This document shows positions 50,381 to 63,994 of a DNA stretch of 64,000 nt, piece by piece. Under the pieces are notes generated by a model. The model made no database searches and had not been told where the DNA came from. It was given only the letters and a program-made list of their open reading frames with translations. The stretch's first letter is position 1. Every line of letters starts with the position of its first letter. Source of the stretch: Sitta carolinensis (taxonomy: Eukaryota > Chordata > Aves > Passeriformes > Sittidae); assembly GCA_032173965.1 (NCBI GenBank), contig CM063294.1, forward strand, positions 5,378,452 to 5,442,451, read 5' to 3'. The translations under genes were made by a program, and so were the position numbers.

Positions 50381-50640
50381 CCTGCTGTTCTCAAATCACT
50401 TGTGCTTACAGCTATCTGTGAATCACCTGCCAGCCACCTGAATTTTCATGAGAGCTGACCTGCAGTGCGATATCTCATCACACATACCTAATGATAACTC
50501 TATAGAGTGAGAGAGTCCAAATTTAATTCCATTAGACACGTTGTCCCGTGGCTGCCTGCCATCCTGCAGAGCTACACTGTCAACATGCTTTCTCACAATA
50601 CCAAACACCCCACCTCCAAACTTCCCCAATCTATACAGCA
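50381..50640. promoter_or_regulatory. Candidate conserved non-coding element
   Basis: Repeat-free, with several CACCTG E-boxes within about 70 bp (near 50,380, 50,425 and 50,436), a TAATGATAAC word and CCAAATTTAATTCCATTAGA with two homeodomain-type cores. The minus frame 50,423-50,641 has no recognised domain. Judged by texture only. Confidence 0.25.
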
Positions 50641-53600
50641 TGCACCTGCTTTAAAACCATGACAGAGTTAGGCAGAGAGCGATTTTAATGGAAGCCAAAA
50701 TCTTTCTTAAATGCAAGCTATTGCAATAGCATCTTCTTCAAAAGCTCCTGAGCTGACAACCATTTCTGTACATTGCATAGGGTAATAAATGTCTATCCAG
50801 GATCATGTAAACATGTACCCAAACACATTCTTAGTATTGTTAAGAGTCATATACCTGTGAAATTTGAATGAGAAAGCTATTTAGCACAGCTGTCACCCTT
50901 GAAGCATTCTTTTCACCTAGGATTCAAGCTAAATTCTAGTGAAGTCAAAGGAGTAGTTCAGGAATTTGATCTGCCTGGCTAGAATTCATAAAGAACCATG
51001 CTGATGCCTGAAGAAGTCTCCTTCCAGTTTGTCCAGCTGCCTTATGCCAACCTCCCCCACTTCCTCCACCATATAAAACACCAGGGGGAGGAGAGTAGGG
51101 TAGGTTTCTTGCCTTTACTCAGCAACAACCCCATACAAGGGGCGTGAAGGCAAAGCAAGGCTCCAAAAGTCATTTTAGAACTCACAGGGATGTTCTGCCT
51201 CACTCTTATTCACAAGATTCCTCCCTTCTCCAGTGACACTCCACACCTGAGAGCAGAGAGAGCCTGGCTAAGTGAGCAGGCTTACTGTAACTCCACAATA
51301 AATGCCCTCATTTCCCTCTCTCTAGCTTTACCAGGTAAATTGCATTCTCTTAGGGCTTTTACCTGAGTATATTTAGATATTTTGCAAAAAAACATTGCAA
51401 AACCAGCTGTCTGCACTTCTGATTCATGCAATGAGTGATTAAATGTCTCTCTTCCCAGATGTGTCACATGCCTTTTAAATTAATTTGTCTGATCTCTCAT
51501 TTTGCATAGCAACTTCCTTCATGAGAAAAAGATATTTTCACTGGCTTTGGGAAGAAATAGTTCAGAGGTCAGTCCTTGCACATACAGATAATATGTTAGT
51601 TATAACTCTAAAATATCAAACTATAGAGAGCTGATTCACCTCAGAAAACAAAGCTCTTCTTTTATTATTATTCAGCCCTTAGTATATAAAACAGTACAAT
51701 GCACACAGTTATTACTGGGACAAAGGTGGCAAGGTACTGCATATTTGGAATGACTCAGAACAGAAACAAAACAAAATCGTGTGAATGTGAGAGAGAAAAA
51801 ACCCCAGCTTTAAAGACTGTGAGACTAACCCCTCCCTCCATTTCTCATTTATTTATTACCCTATGCCATAAGGAAAATAGGCAGAGCTGTGATGATAAAT
51901 ACATTAATATTATGTATGGGAGGGGAACTACACCACAGGACTCACCTCCTCTCCCCATTACAGTCAAGGAAGAAAAGGAAACAAGGTGGGGGAGAAGATG
52001 ACTGCTAAAGACTGTAGCTGTTGCTATTCTCATATTTATTAATGTTTTGTAGCAATTTTTGCAAATACCTCTATTTGTATGCCTATTACTCATGACTTCT
52101 TATTCATTTATCCTGAGCTGTATGCCTAAATTTGCACGGTATATATTAAATTTAGGTCTAAAATTAATTTCTTTAAATATCTCAGTGTAGGTATTTGTTT
52201 AATTGTAGATAATGTTGTAGTATGCTTAATTCCATTCTAACATTTTTTCCCCTTAAAAAGCACTCTTCAAATCAGCCTAAAAAGGTATTGGCTCTTAACT
52301 ATTCCTAAGAAGCCAAATAATGTAGTACTCAAGTTAAAAGACAAAAAAACCCAAAGAAAACCCCAGAGCAAACCACATGCCCATCCTCTTCTCTTCCTCT
52401 CCTCCCTCAAAGCCCCAGCCCTGTAACAAGGCAGTAAATCCTCAATAACAGCTGGCATCCCACACTGCTGGGTGGATGCAGGAGCCCTGCCTGCCATGAA
52501 TGTCAAATATCAATTAGGGCTGCACTGGAGCTGAGGACCATATGCTACAAGGTTCAGATTTGGCAAATTTAAACCCACCACCTATGCAAGAAATTAAATC
52601 AGTTCCTCTACATCTTAACAGTTAAAATGAATGCCCACAACTGAGAAAGCACAGGATGAATCCCTAAAACCAGTCTGTTTCTGATTTTTCATTCACAGAA
52701 AGAACTGAGAAAAAAGATAACCAGGGTTATAATTTTCATACAAAAGCAAGCAGAAAAAGAAAAAAAAATAAGCTCAAATCCTTTGACTTTACTTCCAAGA
52801 GAGCTATTTCTTAATAACATCAACAGAAGTAACTAAAATTTTGCTCTATAGTATACTCCCACATAGGGATTCATATTTGTAATTAAATATCAACACTATG
52901 AAAGAAAGAAATTACAACTAAAGATCACTAGGGAAGAAAAAGCAAGCATTATGTCTTACTGAAAATTATCCTTCAAAGTCTGTTATCATTGACAGCAAAA
53001 CTATGGAACAGCTTGTACAGACAGAGCCTGAGAGCTGAACCTGCAGCCCTCGAAATCCTGCTGCTGACACCGAGCACTTTAAGTGTAGCAGGATGTGAAA
53101 GTTCATCTGTGTTTGAGGGAAGCCAGGGCTGCAGTGTGGAACTTGGCCTATAGCTGCTAAACAGCAAGTATTTGGGTGTTCAGGATTAAGAAAAAATTAT
53201 TCTCACTCAGTTTAAAGAGGGCAGAGATGGGCAAGAAAAGAAGACAACAATTTTGCCTTTTTTTTCCCCCTTTAAACCTGCAAATCTTTTCATTTTACAC
53301 TGTATTGGTGGGTGACTGATTTTGGTTTAGCTAACCTTTCATGAATCAGAGGTAACATTTACAGTATTTGTCCTGAAGCCAGCTATCTTCTTTTCTCCTT
53401 GCCCTGCACTTCTCTACAGCTGTAGAGTCCATCTGCATTCCAGGATATTCAGATTTAATTCCATCACTGCTATTATGTTTTCTGGCCCATATTTATTTTT
53501 GTCTTCTAGCAAGGTAAAATATAATTTGAATTTTCCCTTTAATTTACACAATTTAATTTAGGGCAACCCTATCACAAGAATCAGAGTAAAAGTATTTACT

Positions 53601-56589
53601 CTGAATACTTAGAGGCAAGTGCTTAACAAACTATCCTTTCCTCAGGACAATTCCTATTGCTTGAGGGAGGTGGGTCTATTTTCATGGGTCTTTTAAGCCA
53701 ATGTCTCTGTTTATATGTCTTCAGACTTGCCTAAAGACATAAGTTTGCTGTCACCTAAGCTCATATTTTATCTTCTATGTTTAGTCTTTTCTGACTGAGG
53801 ATTTTTCTCTGTTTACATGTAAGGGAGTATTTCTTCTGCCAGCCAAGGGGAAAGATATACAAGTAGGTTAAAACCTACACCTCCATATGAAACACAGTGG
53901 CAAACCCTACAAACCCTGACTCTCCAGTTAGGGCCCCTGTCCCACCTACAGGGAAGGATATTTTCTGTTAGTAAACCTGAATATGAAACCTCTGAATACG
54001 AGTAGCTGGCTGTGCTCGTATCCCAGAGCCTTCAAACTCAGAATGGTAAACTTGAAACTGTGTTCCTGGCAATCCCAGGAAGCTGCATGTGCAGAGAGAT
54101 GTCACTGCTGAAATGCACAACTCCACTCTTGATTTGTACCCTTGATTTGCAGGCACTACTGAAGTACACAAGAGTCTGTATTTCAATGACTGAAATTCAT
54201 GACAGTTGCAGATGAACATTCTAAGAGATTCTGTCATTGATAGAAGGGATGTCTTCTCACGCCATAGACACAAAATCTACAAAGTTTTGCTGATCAAAGA
54301 CTGAATGAGGCTTTGGGACCTTTAGGAATACATATGAGAACAAAGCTGAGATGAGGTTTAAAATACTCAACAAATTCACAATAATCCCAAATGGTGTCTT
54401 CCAGGGTTTCTTCATTTCAGAATACAGCCAGATCTACTGTAGCAGTGTTGTTGTCCATGCACAACAGGTGCAGAGGTGAATCCTCTTCCAACTGAGCACA
54501 GATAAACTTCTGAGACTCCAAACTTTCAAGGTATGTAGTGGTCAACACAGGCAGACCCTACTGGATAATTTGGCCACACTACTGGAGAAAACAGGTGCCG
54601 AAGAACAAAGGGACACATAGAATTCACAGCATGGAGAGGAAGGAAGGGGGAATTATTATACTGGAGTAGTTTTGCTCCAGGTGTGCCTCCCCTGCTGTGG
54701 GTGTAAGGGAAAAGGAAAGCATCATGAGCTTAATACAAAGTGCTGCTTCCTATCACATCAAATGTGAAACCCTGTGAGCACACTAATGAAAACATTTTGT
54801 CATACATGTACTTGCAATCAATGTGTGCATGACTGTCTCTTAGAAACAGACTAAAGTAATGCAAACTCTAGCAAAGGGCGTTGCTTGGGAACAGGGACAC
54901 TCATTCAGCATATCTTAATAGAAATTTGATTTTTTTCCCCAGAGCAGCACAAATATTTGACATTTCAGAAAACAAGCATGCACATTTATGCTAAAAAAAT
55001 ATGTTCTGTACTCTTAAAATATTGAACTACTATTTAATAAAACTTAAATACTAATGACCTAAATCAATGCAAAGCTTTATCACATTTAAAAATTCTGTTT
55101 TAGAAAGAAGAATAAGCACCACTGGGTAATTATTAGGTAACTCATTTCCCATTGGATGCTGAAACATACAAAAACACCAGCATGCATTTGAGGACTCTGA
55201 GATTAGCACAGCCTTTTGAAAAAACAGAACTTTTTGAAAATGACAGTTTGAATACTTTAAACACAGCAGCCTTCATTTTCATTGCTGCAAGAACTTACAG
55301 TGCTCAAAGTAGCACTTTTTCTGAATTTACAAATCGTCATAACACAATCACAAATACTATAGTCAATAGCAGGCACGTGCATGAGGTGCATATGTTTATA
55401 TTTACAGGGACAGTAAAGGATCCTTCAGTACTCAACTACTGTTGGAAATTCCTCCTGGAGTGTAGGAACATATCCATCAACAAGTGGGTTGATTTCATTC
55501 TTTGAACTACAGAATGCCTTATACTTACTGAAAGCATGTCCTGTACCCGTAGCCTTACTTCTTCCTCTGTTTTACAATGAATATCAGGAATTGCTCCAGT
55601 AAACTTAGAGCAATATCAATATACATGCTTATATCTGCCTCAACTCTGGCTGTTTTCCAGGTAGAAAACAAAGAAATAGCTGGGACAAATAGCAGCAAGG
55701 CAGCAGAAACCCTCCCATTTAATGAGAACTAAGACTACAAGAAACACCACCTCACCATGTTTAACAACAAAATACAGCTTTTTCAAATGCTTCTATTTTC
55801 AACACCTTTCCAAGACTGACACCAGGGAAAGAATTTCTTTCATTAACATAACTGGTACTGTTAGGAAAAAGAAAAACAGGAAAGGATAAAAATGGACCCA
55901 AGAATGGGTTGATAATATCAATCTGGTTACCACCTTCCCATGATGTTTCAGCACATTTTTCATGGTTCTGCAGAGTCACTTCTATGACAAGGCTTACCAC
56001 AGTACTAAGTTCACCATTTGCATCACAGAAACAAAATACACTGTGAGTGATCCTTGCTCCTGATTACATTATTTAACTCAACATTGGAGATTACAAATGA
56101 TGGTGTTTTACATGAAACAGAATATTTTGGAACTCTCTTCCAAAATCCCCATTGAGATCTCAATGCAAGAAGAAATCTGCCACTTAAGTATGCAACTTTC
56201 TGTCATGATAGCATCTCTCACTTTGCACTGAGCAAATTAAATCACTTGAGAATGCTACAAAAGACGGGAAACTTTAAACTAAATGTCATTCATAATGCTA
56301 CACAGCAGAGCAAATGATGTGTTCCCTTTGATACAGGAAAACATATTTACAGCATTACCTATTGTTAAATAGAGGAAACTGTCAGATACCCTTTTGTCAG
56401 GATGGTGTCTCTTTCCCAGAGTTACAATGTGCTGTTTACACAATAGGACACACTTATATCAGGAATTTAAGATTATTATCTGTTTATGTCCTATATTAGC
56501 TAGCTAAATGAAGCCCTACCTTGCTGTTTTTCAGCAACCAGCAGACACAGAGGGATTGCACAACTCTCTAAGCTTCTCCTGTTTCTCTT
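50641..56589. other. Unique sequence, no gene seen
   Basis: About 6 kb of unique sequence. A TATA-like ATATAAAA at 51,071-51,078 is followed by a purine-rich stretch but there is no downstream transcript evidence. Frames at 51,699-52,001 and 55,152-55,505 (100 and 117 codons) carry no recognised domain. A small stem (ATACGAG/CTCGTAT, 53,996-54,021) is present. No retroelement recognised. Confidence 0.65.
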
Positions 56590-56614
56590 AAAAAAAAAAA
56601 AAAAAAAAAAAAAA
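56590..56614. repeat. A25 homopolymer
   Basis: Twenty-five A residues preceded by CCTGTTTCTCTT, with no poly(A) signal or retrocopy body recognisable upstream. Confidence 0.95.
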
Positions 56615-59600
56615 TGCACCATGTATATACATCTATACATATAAATGCACCTACCACTAAAGAGGACATATATGTTTACTACTAAATTGAAGTGCAAAGT
56701 GGTTTGAGCTTTAATATTTATACAAATACCCTTTCCGTTCAACTTTGACTTTTGCACTATGGTTTTTTAGATAAGTAAAATAATTTGTGCATCTGGACTT
56801 CAGTGATAGTGTCTCACTAGACTAAGCACACAATTCTCACACACTTTTTCCTGCTCCTTTGCATTGGTTGCAACTCCTTTGCTAGGGGTCATTATAGTCA
56901 CAAATCATGATCTGCCATTCACATAATGAATTAATTAATGACTTTGATTAACTTGACCAATACCAGGCAGCAGGTGAACAGCATCACCACTGTCTAACTC
57001 CATGAGCTGCAGTAAACTCAAATGGCAGTCATGACCACCTGTGAGCTGGGGTTGCAGATCCTTTCAACAGACTACAGATTTTAGCCTGCTATGGTTGCTC
57101 ACACAATCCCAATTACATAGCCTGGGTGCCATCACTGTATAAATTGTTCTTTCCCCAGAAATACTAGGATTTGGTATATATGGTGTTTCCTAGGAGACTG
57201 TCAAATCCCCAAAATGCCTTCACCTGGTAAAGGCAGGCTATGTATGGAGCATTTCCTCTCCATTTTGTGGAGGCCACTGCTGAGGGAGCTCAGATCCTCC
57301 AATTCCACTCAGCCATGCCCATCCAGATTTTTTTAGCCAACCACAGAACCAGAAGCACTTTGGAGAGTCTTGACAGCTTAGCTAAGTTTCATAAACACTT
57401 CTACCATATACTGTGTTCCTGACAATGATCATGGGGAAATAATTTCTTGGAAAAAGTACACCTAAAGCCAGAGATTCTAATGTTTACAGGACAGAGTCAT
57501 TCCTTTGGACATTCATATACCATACAGAAGAATTTAGTTATATATACTTAGAGGAGTTACGTATTTTAAGCAGTTGAACCTGTTCATTGACTGAAACTTC
57601 TCAGAGCAATTCTTACCTAGAGATAAATTCACAGTATTCCTTCACACCGAGTTGCCAAAATAGGCATTTACTAAATTATGATGTTTATTTTTATAGTAGA
57701 CAAAAAAGTGAGACCAGAAATTTGGGGCCAGAAATTTCACACAGAACACATAGTCTTGCACAAAGGAGTTCAATTAAATATTGAAATTGGGGTCATGCAA
57801 ATGTAAACATACTTTTTTTCCCCATATGTTATTTTTCTATCAAAACTTCAAAAAGAATAAGCATTTACATGCTCACATATACTAGAAAAGATTGACTACA
57901 GCAGAAGTACTGCTTAGTGATAGATGACAGATTAGTTAACTCAACCATACATCAATTTGGTGAAAACCAATTACGAAAAACTAATTTACAGAATGTTTGC
58001 TCTTCATACATAAATAGCAATTTGATGCCAACTGTATTACACTCAGAACATACTTGCAGACTACATTTTGCCACAATTTTTCAAGTTTCAATTTTGAAAC
58101 TGAAAGTACAGTTACTGGAGATTAATATAAAATGGACTCACATAATAAAACATTAGTACAGGGTCAGAACTCAAACACTCTTCATTGAGTGAACAGGATT
58201 TTATCTCTTACCACTTATAAACTTTAAGCTGTTAAAGTCAGTGCTTGAAGAGAGAAAGCAACCTAATGAGAACAGCTTCTAAACCCCAAAACATTTGTAG
58301 CTGATGTACAGATATTGTCCTCTCACAACAAAAACACTTCAGAACTTCTCAGCTGCATGATTCAGTTTTCCCTCCCATAAATAATTACAACACCCACAGT
58401 GAGACAACTCCAAGATGACGTGGGCCAGAGGTGAAAGCAGCTCCAAAATGAAGGACATTGCTCACAATGAATGACAATTAAAAGTCTGCCCAAAAGTTAT
58501 TTGGATTTCTAAGCCAGGGGTTAAAGATTATCTTTTCTAGCTACATGCACATGTGCTGGGATTTGGCATGGATTGCACTTGTTTTAATGGAAAGTGTGTT
58601 TTTATAATTTTCATTTATGCTCTTAAGTGTACAGTGTACCTATACAGTGAGCAAGGAGCAAACATCAGCAATAACATGGCATGTGCTTTCTGATTTTTCT
58701 CCAGGAATGATGGAAGTTCAAGTTTATCACTTACCAAATCTGACTACAGGCAAAATTTACTAAAGGTAAATTATGTTTATATAGGGTTTTTTTTTCCTTG
58801 TTTGTTTGTTTTTATTTTTTTTTTTTTGTTTGGTTTTTCTAATTTAAAAAAAAAAATCAAACAACAAACCACCACCAAAACACCACTTCCTCTATGAAAT
58901 ATTCACAGATCATAGGTATTGCATTTGGTGATATTGCAGTCTGAACAGATCCACATCTATATTTCAGATGATGAACCTTCTAGGCATCCATGCCTCTTAC
59001 ATACCAACACATGCACACTAAAAGAGCAGAATGGCATGTGTGAGGAGAGGTGTATCTGATACAAATGCTTCCCAGAACTCTTTTCTAATGCTGAAGGCTA
59101 AACAGACCCAAATCATGCCACAAAAGTCACCCCAGGGGGTGAGAAGAGATCAATCTGTAATTGGTCTCCCAGAATCTTTTGTTAGTATTACAAAGAAAAT
59201 CACCTAAATAGGTTTGCTGCATTGCTGTTAAGAATTTTTGGAGGTTCTAAGAGTTTCCCATGAAGTAGCATAGCAAGTCAATAAGAACAGGAGGAACGAG
59301 GACAAGTAGCCCTGTAACATCCTCTTACAAAAAATAAGTCACTGAAAATGATGAAGGAAATGAAAATAAAAGTGTTTACTGATATAACTATTACATAACA
59401 GTTTCCTGTTACTAAAAATATAACTACCTCAGGTCAGCATATTTCTTAATAATTAAGGGCCCTTACTGTAACTCCTGTATCTCATTAGTGTACATATTGA
59501 AGCTTGTCTCAAAGTAACTTATCCTTTGCCATTCAAAATCAACAAGGCTCTGAGCTTGCTTTTTTTACCCTGGCAAGGTCTGAAACAGCAAATAACACAC

Positions 59601-61640
59601 TTTTGTAAAGGGCAAACCCATCAAGATACAAGATTATGGTGCTTCAAAGCATAAGCTGAACACTGACTCTGAGACAACCCCCAGCAATCCACGTGCCTTT
59701 AGCAATGGCTTAGTGTTAACACGCCATCACAGGGAGATTCAGGATGCTGCTGGCTTCCATAAGGTTCTGTTAAACTAAGTGCTAAACATGGTATCACTAT
59801 GAATGTATCAAGTATTCATGAATATACTTCCCAATGATTAACTAATGTGAACTGGTTCATAAAGATACTCAGTAAATCAAATTCAAGTTTCAGGGCAGTG
59901 CAACCTGACAAGTTGTCAGTCACTAAATCTGAGACACTTTGCTGACATGGCATTGAAAGGTTGACATGAATCTTATCCCAAATGCATCAGAGCAATTTAC
60001 ACATGAAAGTGTACAACTGCAACAAAGAGAACTTCAAAAACTAGGATAGAATGAAGTACAAATATTTCATTTCTAATTGCAGAACTAATTTCTTTAAATT
60101 AACTTTCCTTAAATAATTCCTTCTCTGAAACACAAATAACAAGCCTGCTGAACTCTACAGACAAATTTGCTACAAGCTGATAGTAGGCAGAAGGAAAAAA
60201 AGCTTTTTTGGAAGAGTGAGAGATTGCACCTATAACTACATTTTTAATTATTTGAGAGGTACTTATGTATCAGAGCAGAGCTAGTTATATAACCCCAAGA
60301 CATTTAAGAGCCTATTAAAAGTGTGTATTGTTAATTGCAACCTTCTTATTTATAAAGAACTTTACATCTCAAATCCCTTTCTTCCCCTCCACATTCTAAG
60401 TAGCCAGGCAATTAGGTTAATAGTCAAACTCCCTGGGGATAAAAACATCAGGAATTACCTATGTTCCTGTGGTACAGTATTGCTGTGTTTGAGACATGTT
60501 TGGTAATGAGAAAAATAAATACCAGAGGCATACAATTATTTCTGTAATGTAACTTGCATTTTTCTAAACCCTCTAATAAGTAGATTAATTTAGATCACAT
60601 GAAAGAGATAGAAATGTGCCACTGAGTTTAAAAATCAAAGACCACGAAAGCCGTTTAATACAAGATTTTATCAGACATGATCAATATAAGCACCTGCAAA
60701 TGGAATCTTATCATTCTTATTCATGTTTCCTTTCTGGCCACTTAATATTCTCAATAACACTGAGAATGAGTCAGCACAAACTGGCTGAATTTTACCAGAT
60801 ACTTTGTGACGCTTGCTCTAAAGCAAGGCTTTAGCATAACTTGCAGTAAAATGTAAAAACTGACACAAACAAAAAAAAATCCAACCCCAAATTACAAACA
60901 TGTCTGTTCAAATGGAAATTAATCACACCACCCATAATTAGGAAGTAACTTACGAGAGACTATAATACTTTTAACTGTACCTATTGAAATTTAATCCCAC
61001 AATTTTTGAAAATCAGGAAGAGGACTTAATTTTTAACCTGTGAGTATCTGCGGAAAACTCCAAGGAAAGCTGAAAGTCCGGTCACTCAAAGAGGAAGGCA
61101 AACTAGGGAAATTGTAAAACCAGGTATCAGCAGTGGCTATTGAACGGTTCTCAACGCTCAGCTGGTGAAAGCTGGTTTACAGAAGTCGAATTGTAACCAT
61201 ACAAAGTATACTCCTATAAATACACTCTATTATGAAAGCAGTAGCAAACAGTTCAACAGTCTCCTGGTGAGAGGAGTGCAGCACACTAAATTTTCTGCTA
61301 TTAACGCCCTGTTTTGTAGTCTACACCCCAAACCAAGTGTTCACACAATGCTCTGATATCAAACCTGGTGTCCCCCTGCACCCTGGCAGAGACCCCACAA
61401 TGCCATCATACAACACACACCAGAGTTCCTAGGGGCAGAACAATCCAAATTTACCGGGGCTACCTAAAAGCTTTCGGATTGTTTCCAGATTACTCTGGTC
61501 CTTAGAAACAGAGATACAACGTAAACAGCAAAAAAACAGCAGCACCCTGCATGCATTTAACTCTTAAACCTGTTCATAATTTTTATTGTAAACAGTATCC
61601 TTTCATCACTGAAACTGAGAATATAATTTGTAAGTGAGAG
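56615..61640. other. AT-rich unique sequence, no gene seen
   Basis: About 5 kb with no frame above 79 codons. It contains the T/A low-complexity tract at 58,787-58,886. From about 61,020 the sequence becomes somewhat richer in CpG, leading towards the CpG patch at 62.1 kb. Confidence 0.65.
58787..58886. repeat. T-rich then A-rich low-complexity tract
   Basis: T runs with GTTTG units are followed by A11 and CAAAC/CCACCA units. The two halves are partly complementary and could fold back. It is similar in make-up to the tract at 2,194-2,272. Confidence 0.7.
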
Positions 61641-61850
61641 AGTCTCACTTTGAGCCCACAATGAGAACACCATGTGGCAAGGGTTCAGCTGTTAGTTTCA
61701 CATTCATTTAAGGGCTATGAAATGCAGTTAATTCATTAAAATGCAATTATGCAACGCAAATTCAGAGAAAGTAAAATGTCTTCTTTTTAGTTCATTTCCA
61801 TGTTGAATTAAAGATCTTAACCTCTCTATTATGCATATCTTCATTGCAAA
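61641..61850. promoter_or_regulatory. Candidate AT-rich conserved element
   Basis: Dense homeodomain-type words (GTTAATTCATTAAAATGC, CAATTATGC) and CATTTAAGGG, CAGCTG and ATGCATAT words in a repeat-free block just upstream of the CpG patch. Texture-based and unproven. Confidence 0.22.
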
Positions 61851-62120
61851 AAGAATACTACTACTAATAATAGACATGAAAGAATTCCTTTCTGCTGATT
61901 TAAAGACGACTCCTTACCTTTGATTTGAATTTACACTTGGAACCACACATCTAAGTTTTTTGTGTTCCTAAAAATGATACTATCAGGAAGGGCGAGGTGA
62001 GAGTAGGGGAAAGTTTAAACGTGTTTGTGGAGAAATAAACATCATAAAACCTCATTGGGTAAATCTACCCCGGCTCATCTCTTTTGTATGTCACACCTGC
62101 ACCTCTGTGCAAGTTCAGCA
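61851..62120. other. Unique sequence, nothing recognised
   Basis: Short unique interval between the AT-rich candidate element and the CpG patch. No motif of note. Confidence 0.5.
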
Positions 62121-62500
62121 AACCCTTATGGTGAAATCCCCCGGCCCCAAATCACCCGCAGTGTCTGGGCTCAGCTGCCGGCAGTGCTGACACGGAGCCA
62201 CTTCACAGCCAACAGCATCAGCGGGGCTGCGGCCACTACCTGCCAGAGAACCCCCCCGGCCACAGCCCCCACCCCGGGAGGATGCGGCACACCTCACTGC
62301 TCACAGACTGGGAGCCCCAAAAACACCAAACTCACCCCAGACTCCAGCAGTGCCTCTGCTGCTGCTGCAGCAGCTCCAGACTGGGCAGGGAACAGCCAGT
62401 CCTGCCACAAAAGGGATGCTCAAAATGTGGAACTTCAGAGCTCTGCACGCACCCGAAGCTCACCCCCCCGAAAGAAAGATTGTGCTTTAGCGGGTGTCAG
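62121..62500. promoter_or_regulatory. Small CpG-rich patch (possible promoter-type CpG island)
   Basis: The most CpG-dense part of the window. I count about nine CpG dinucleotides in 62,141-62,286, where G+C is also very high, with further CpGs to about 62,492. Most of the window is CpG-poor. Overlapping frames on both strands (170, 107 and 60 codons) are the expected by-product of GC-rich DNA, and none has a known domain. A short CTGCTGCTGCTGCAGCAG stretch is included. It could be an alternative promoter, the start of a non-coding RNA, or an old GC-rich insertion. No TATA box or initiator can be chosen with confidence. Confidence 0.4.
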
Positions 62501-63705
62501 CCCCATCCCCAGCAATCCCTTCCACAAACAGCCCTAATGCAGTGCAGCTGGAGAGGCACAGGAGCCTTAATGATCAGCTGGCTCCTTTTGGGGTGGCCAC
62601 AATGAACAAATCCTTTACAGCTGTGTTCAAGAACTTCTGGGCATGGAAACAGGACTCTTAAAGACACCAACCATATGCTCCAGCTCACTGCTCCATTTCT
62701 TACCTATCAATATGTATTAGTGGTATAAACAGTAAGACTACTTTTCTTTCCAGTGCAAATCAGAGGGTATGTAGCACCAGTTCAGTATTACTGAGTACTC
62801 AGTACTATTTAATTCAATTTCATTAGCAAACATTGAATAAGATTATAATTTTAGAAGTATGATTCTAATAGCATATTCCAACATCATTCTGTACATAGTT
62901 TACTCCAAGCAGGCAATCACATACAGTAACCTTCAAAATAGGGTTTCAAATATTAATTCAAACCAGATACTTGTTAAAAAAAACCAAAACAAAAATCCCC
63001 CAACAAAATCAAGAAAACATACACACATATTTTTAAATTGTTGTTTATTTTTTTGCTACATTTTCTACTCTCAGGTACATCCATAATTTATCACTATCAG
63101 TAAGATCCTAAAGATTAAATATGGTATATAAGTTATTCAAACTGCCTAAAAAGAATACAAACCGATTTCCCTGACAATTTCTGCCAAGGTTTGCTGGGTT
63201 TGGTCACTTAATACCAGGAGTACTTCCAATGAATAGTCAAGTACTTATCTGGACCTTCATTTCAGTGGCTAAAAAGTGCAGAGAAGTCAAAGTCTTCTAA
63301 TTTGCCTCTACTTAATCAGGTGTCAGTGTGGCCCTTGTGCTTCTGGCTTTGCCTGTGCTTCAGAACTGGGCAGTGACAGCAGCTTTCAACAGGATGCTAA
63401 CTCTAAATGGTTAGATTAATGCTAACAAAACTTTGCCAGCAATGCTGAAGCACGGTGAGCATGTGGCTGTGACTGCATTGTGCACAACACTGCACAGCTG
63501 GCAGTGTTTTGTAACCCAGGTAGATGTTCAGAGAATATGCAGTGTATGAATGGTCTTCCAATTTGCACATTCCTAATGAACCCCATATCCTGGCTCCACA
63601 AATAAAACACACCAAAAGAACAGGAAAAAAAGGTAAATAAAGGAAGTTCTGGAATAAAAGAACAGCGTTGAGGAAATCAAAGCAAACCATTACTTTCTTT
63701 TTAAC

Positions 63706-63720
63706 AAAAAAAAAAAAAAA
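63706..63720. repeat. A15 homopolymer
   Basis: Fifteen A residues. Its presence accounts for the lysine or phenylalanine runs in translations across it. Confidence 0.9.
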
Positions 63721-63959
63721 TCCCAAACACAGAAACCATTCTAACAAAACTTTAAATTTGCTTCTGGATGGCAGTTAAAATCCTGTGATTTGCTTTGCTA
63801 TTTTAATCCTAAGCTTTCATCTCTGGGAGCAACACAGCACAAAGTATCGGTATGAGCTTATTAAAGTTCAAGTCATTGTTGAAAACAAATACCTGCTGAG
63901 CACAAGCTGGTGCAAGTGAGAACTCTATAAATTGTTTACAAAGAGTACCCATACCTGAC

Positions 63960-63994
63960 AAAAAAAAAAAATAAATAAAAAAAGAAAAAAAGAC
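63960..63994. repeat. A-rich tract at window end
   Basis: A runs interrupted by T and G at the right edge of the window. It is low complexity and may be cut by the window boundary. Confidence 0.75.

Noticed and set aside
51061..51110. TATA-box-like ATATAAAA followed by a purine-rich stretch
   Set aside because: Single AT-rich words are frequent here, and no CpG enrichment, initiator or downstream transcript feature supports a promoter.
53996..54021. 7-bp stem-loop ATACGAG/CTCGTAT
   Set aside because: Too short to support a structured RNA. Stems of this size are common by chance in 64 kb.
56149..56166. 14-bp perfect palindrome ATTGAGATCTCAAT
   Set aside because: Isolated, with no partner motifs or element boundaries. 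The length is plausible by chance in a window of this size.
62025..62537. The longest open frame in the window (170 codons)
   Set aside because: It coincides with the GC- and CpG-rich patch, has opposing open frames, shows no domain, and starts upstream in ordinary non-coding DNA.
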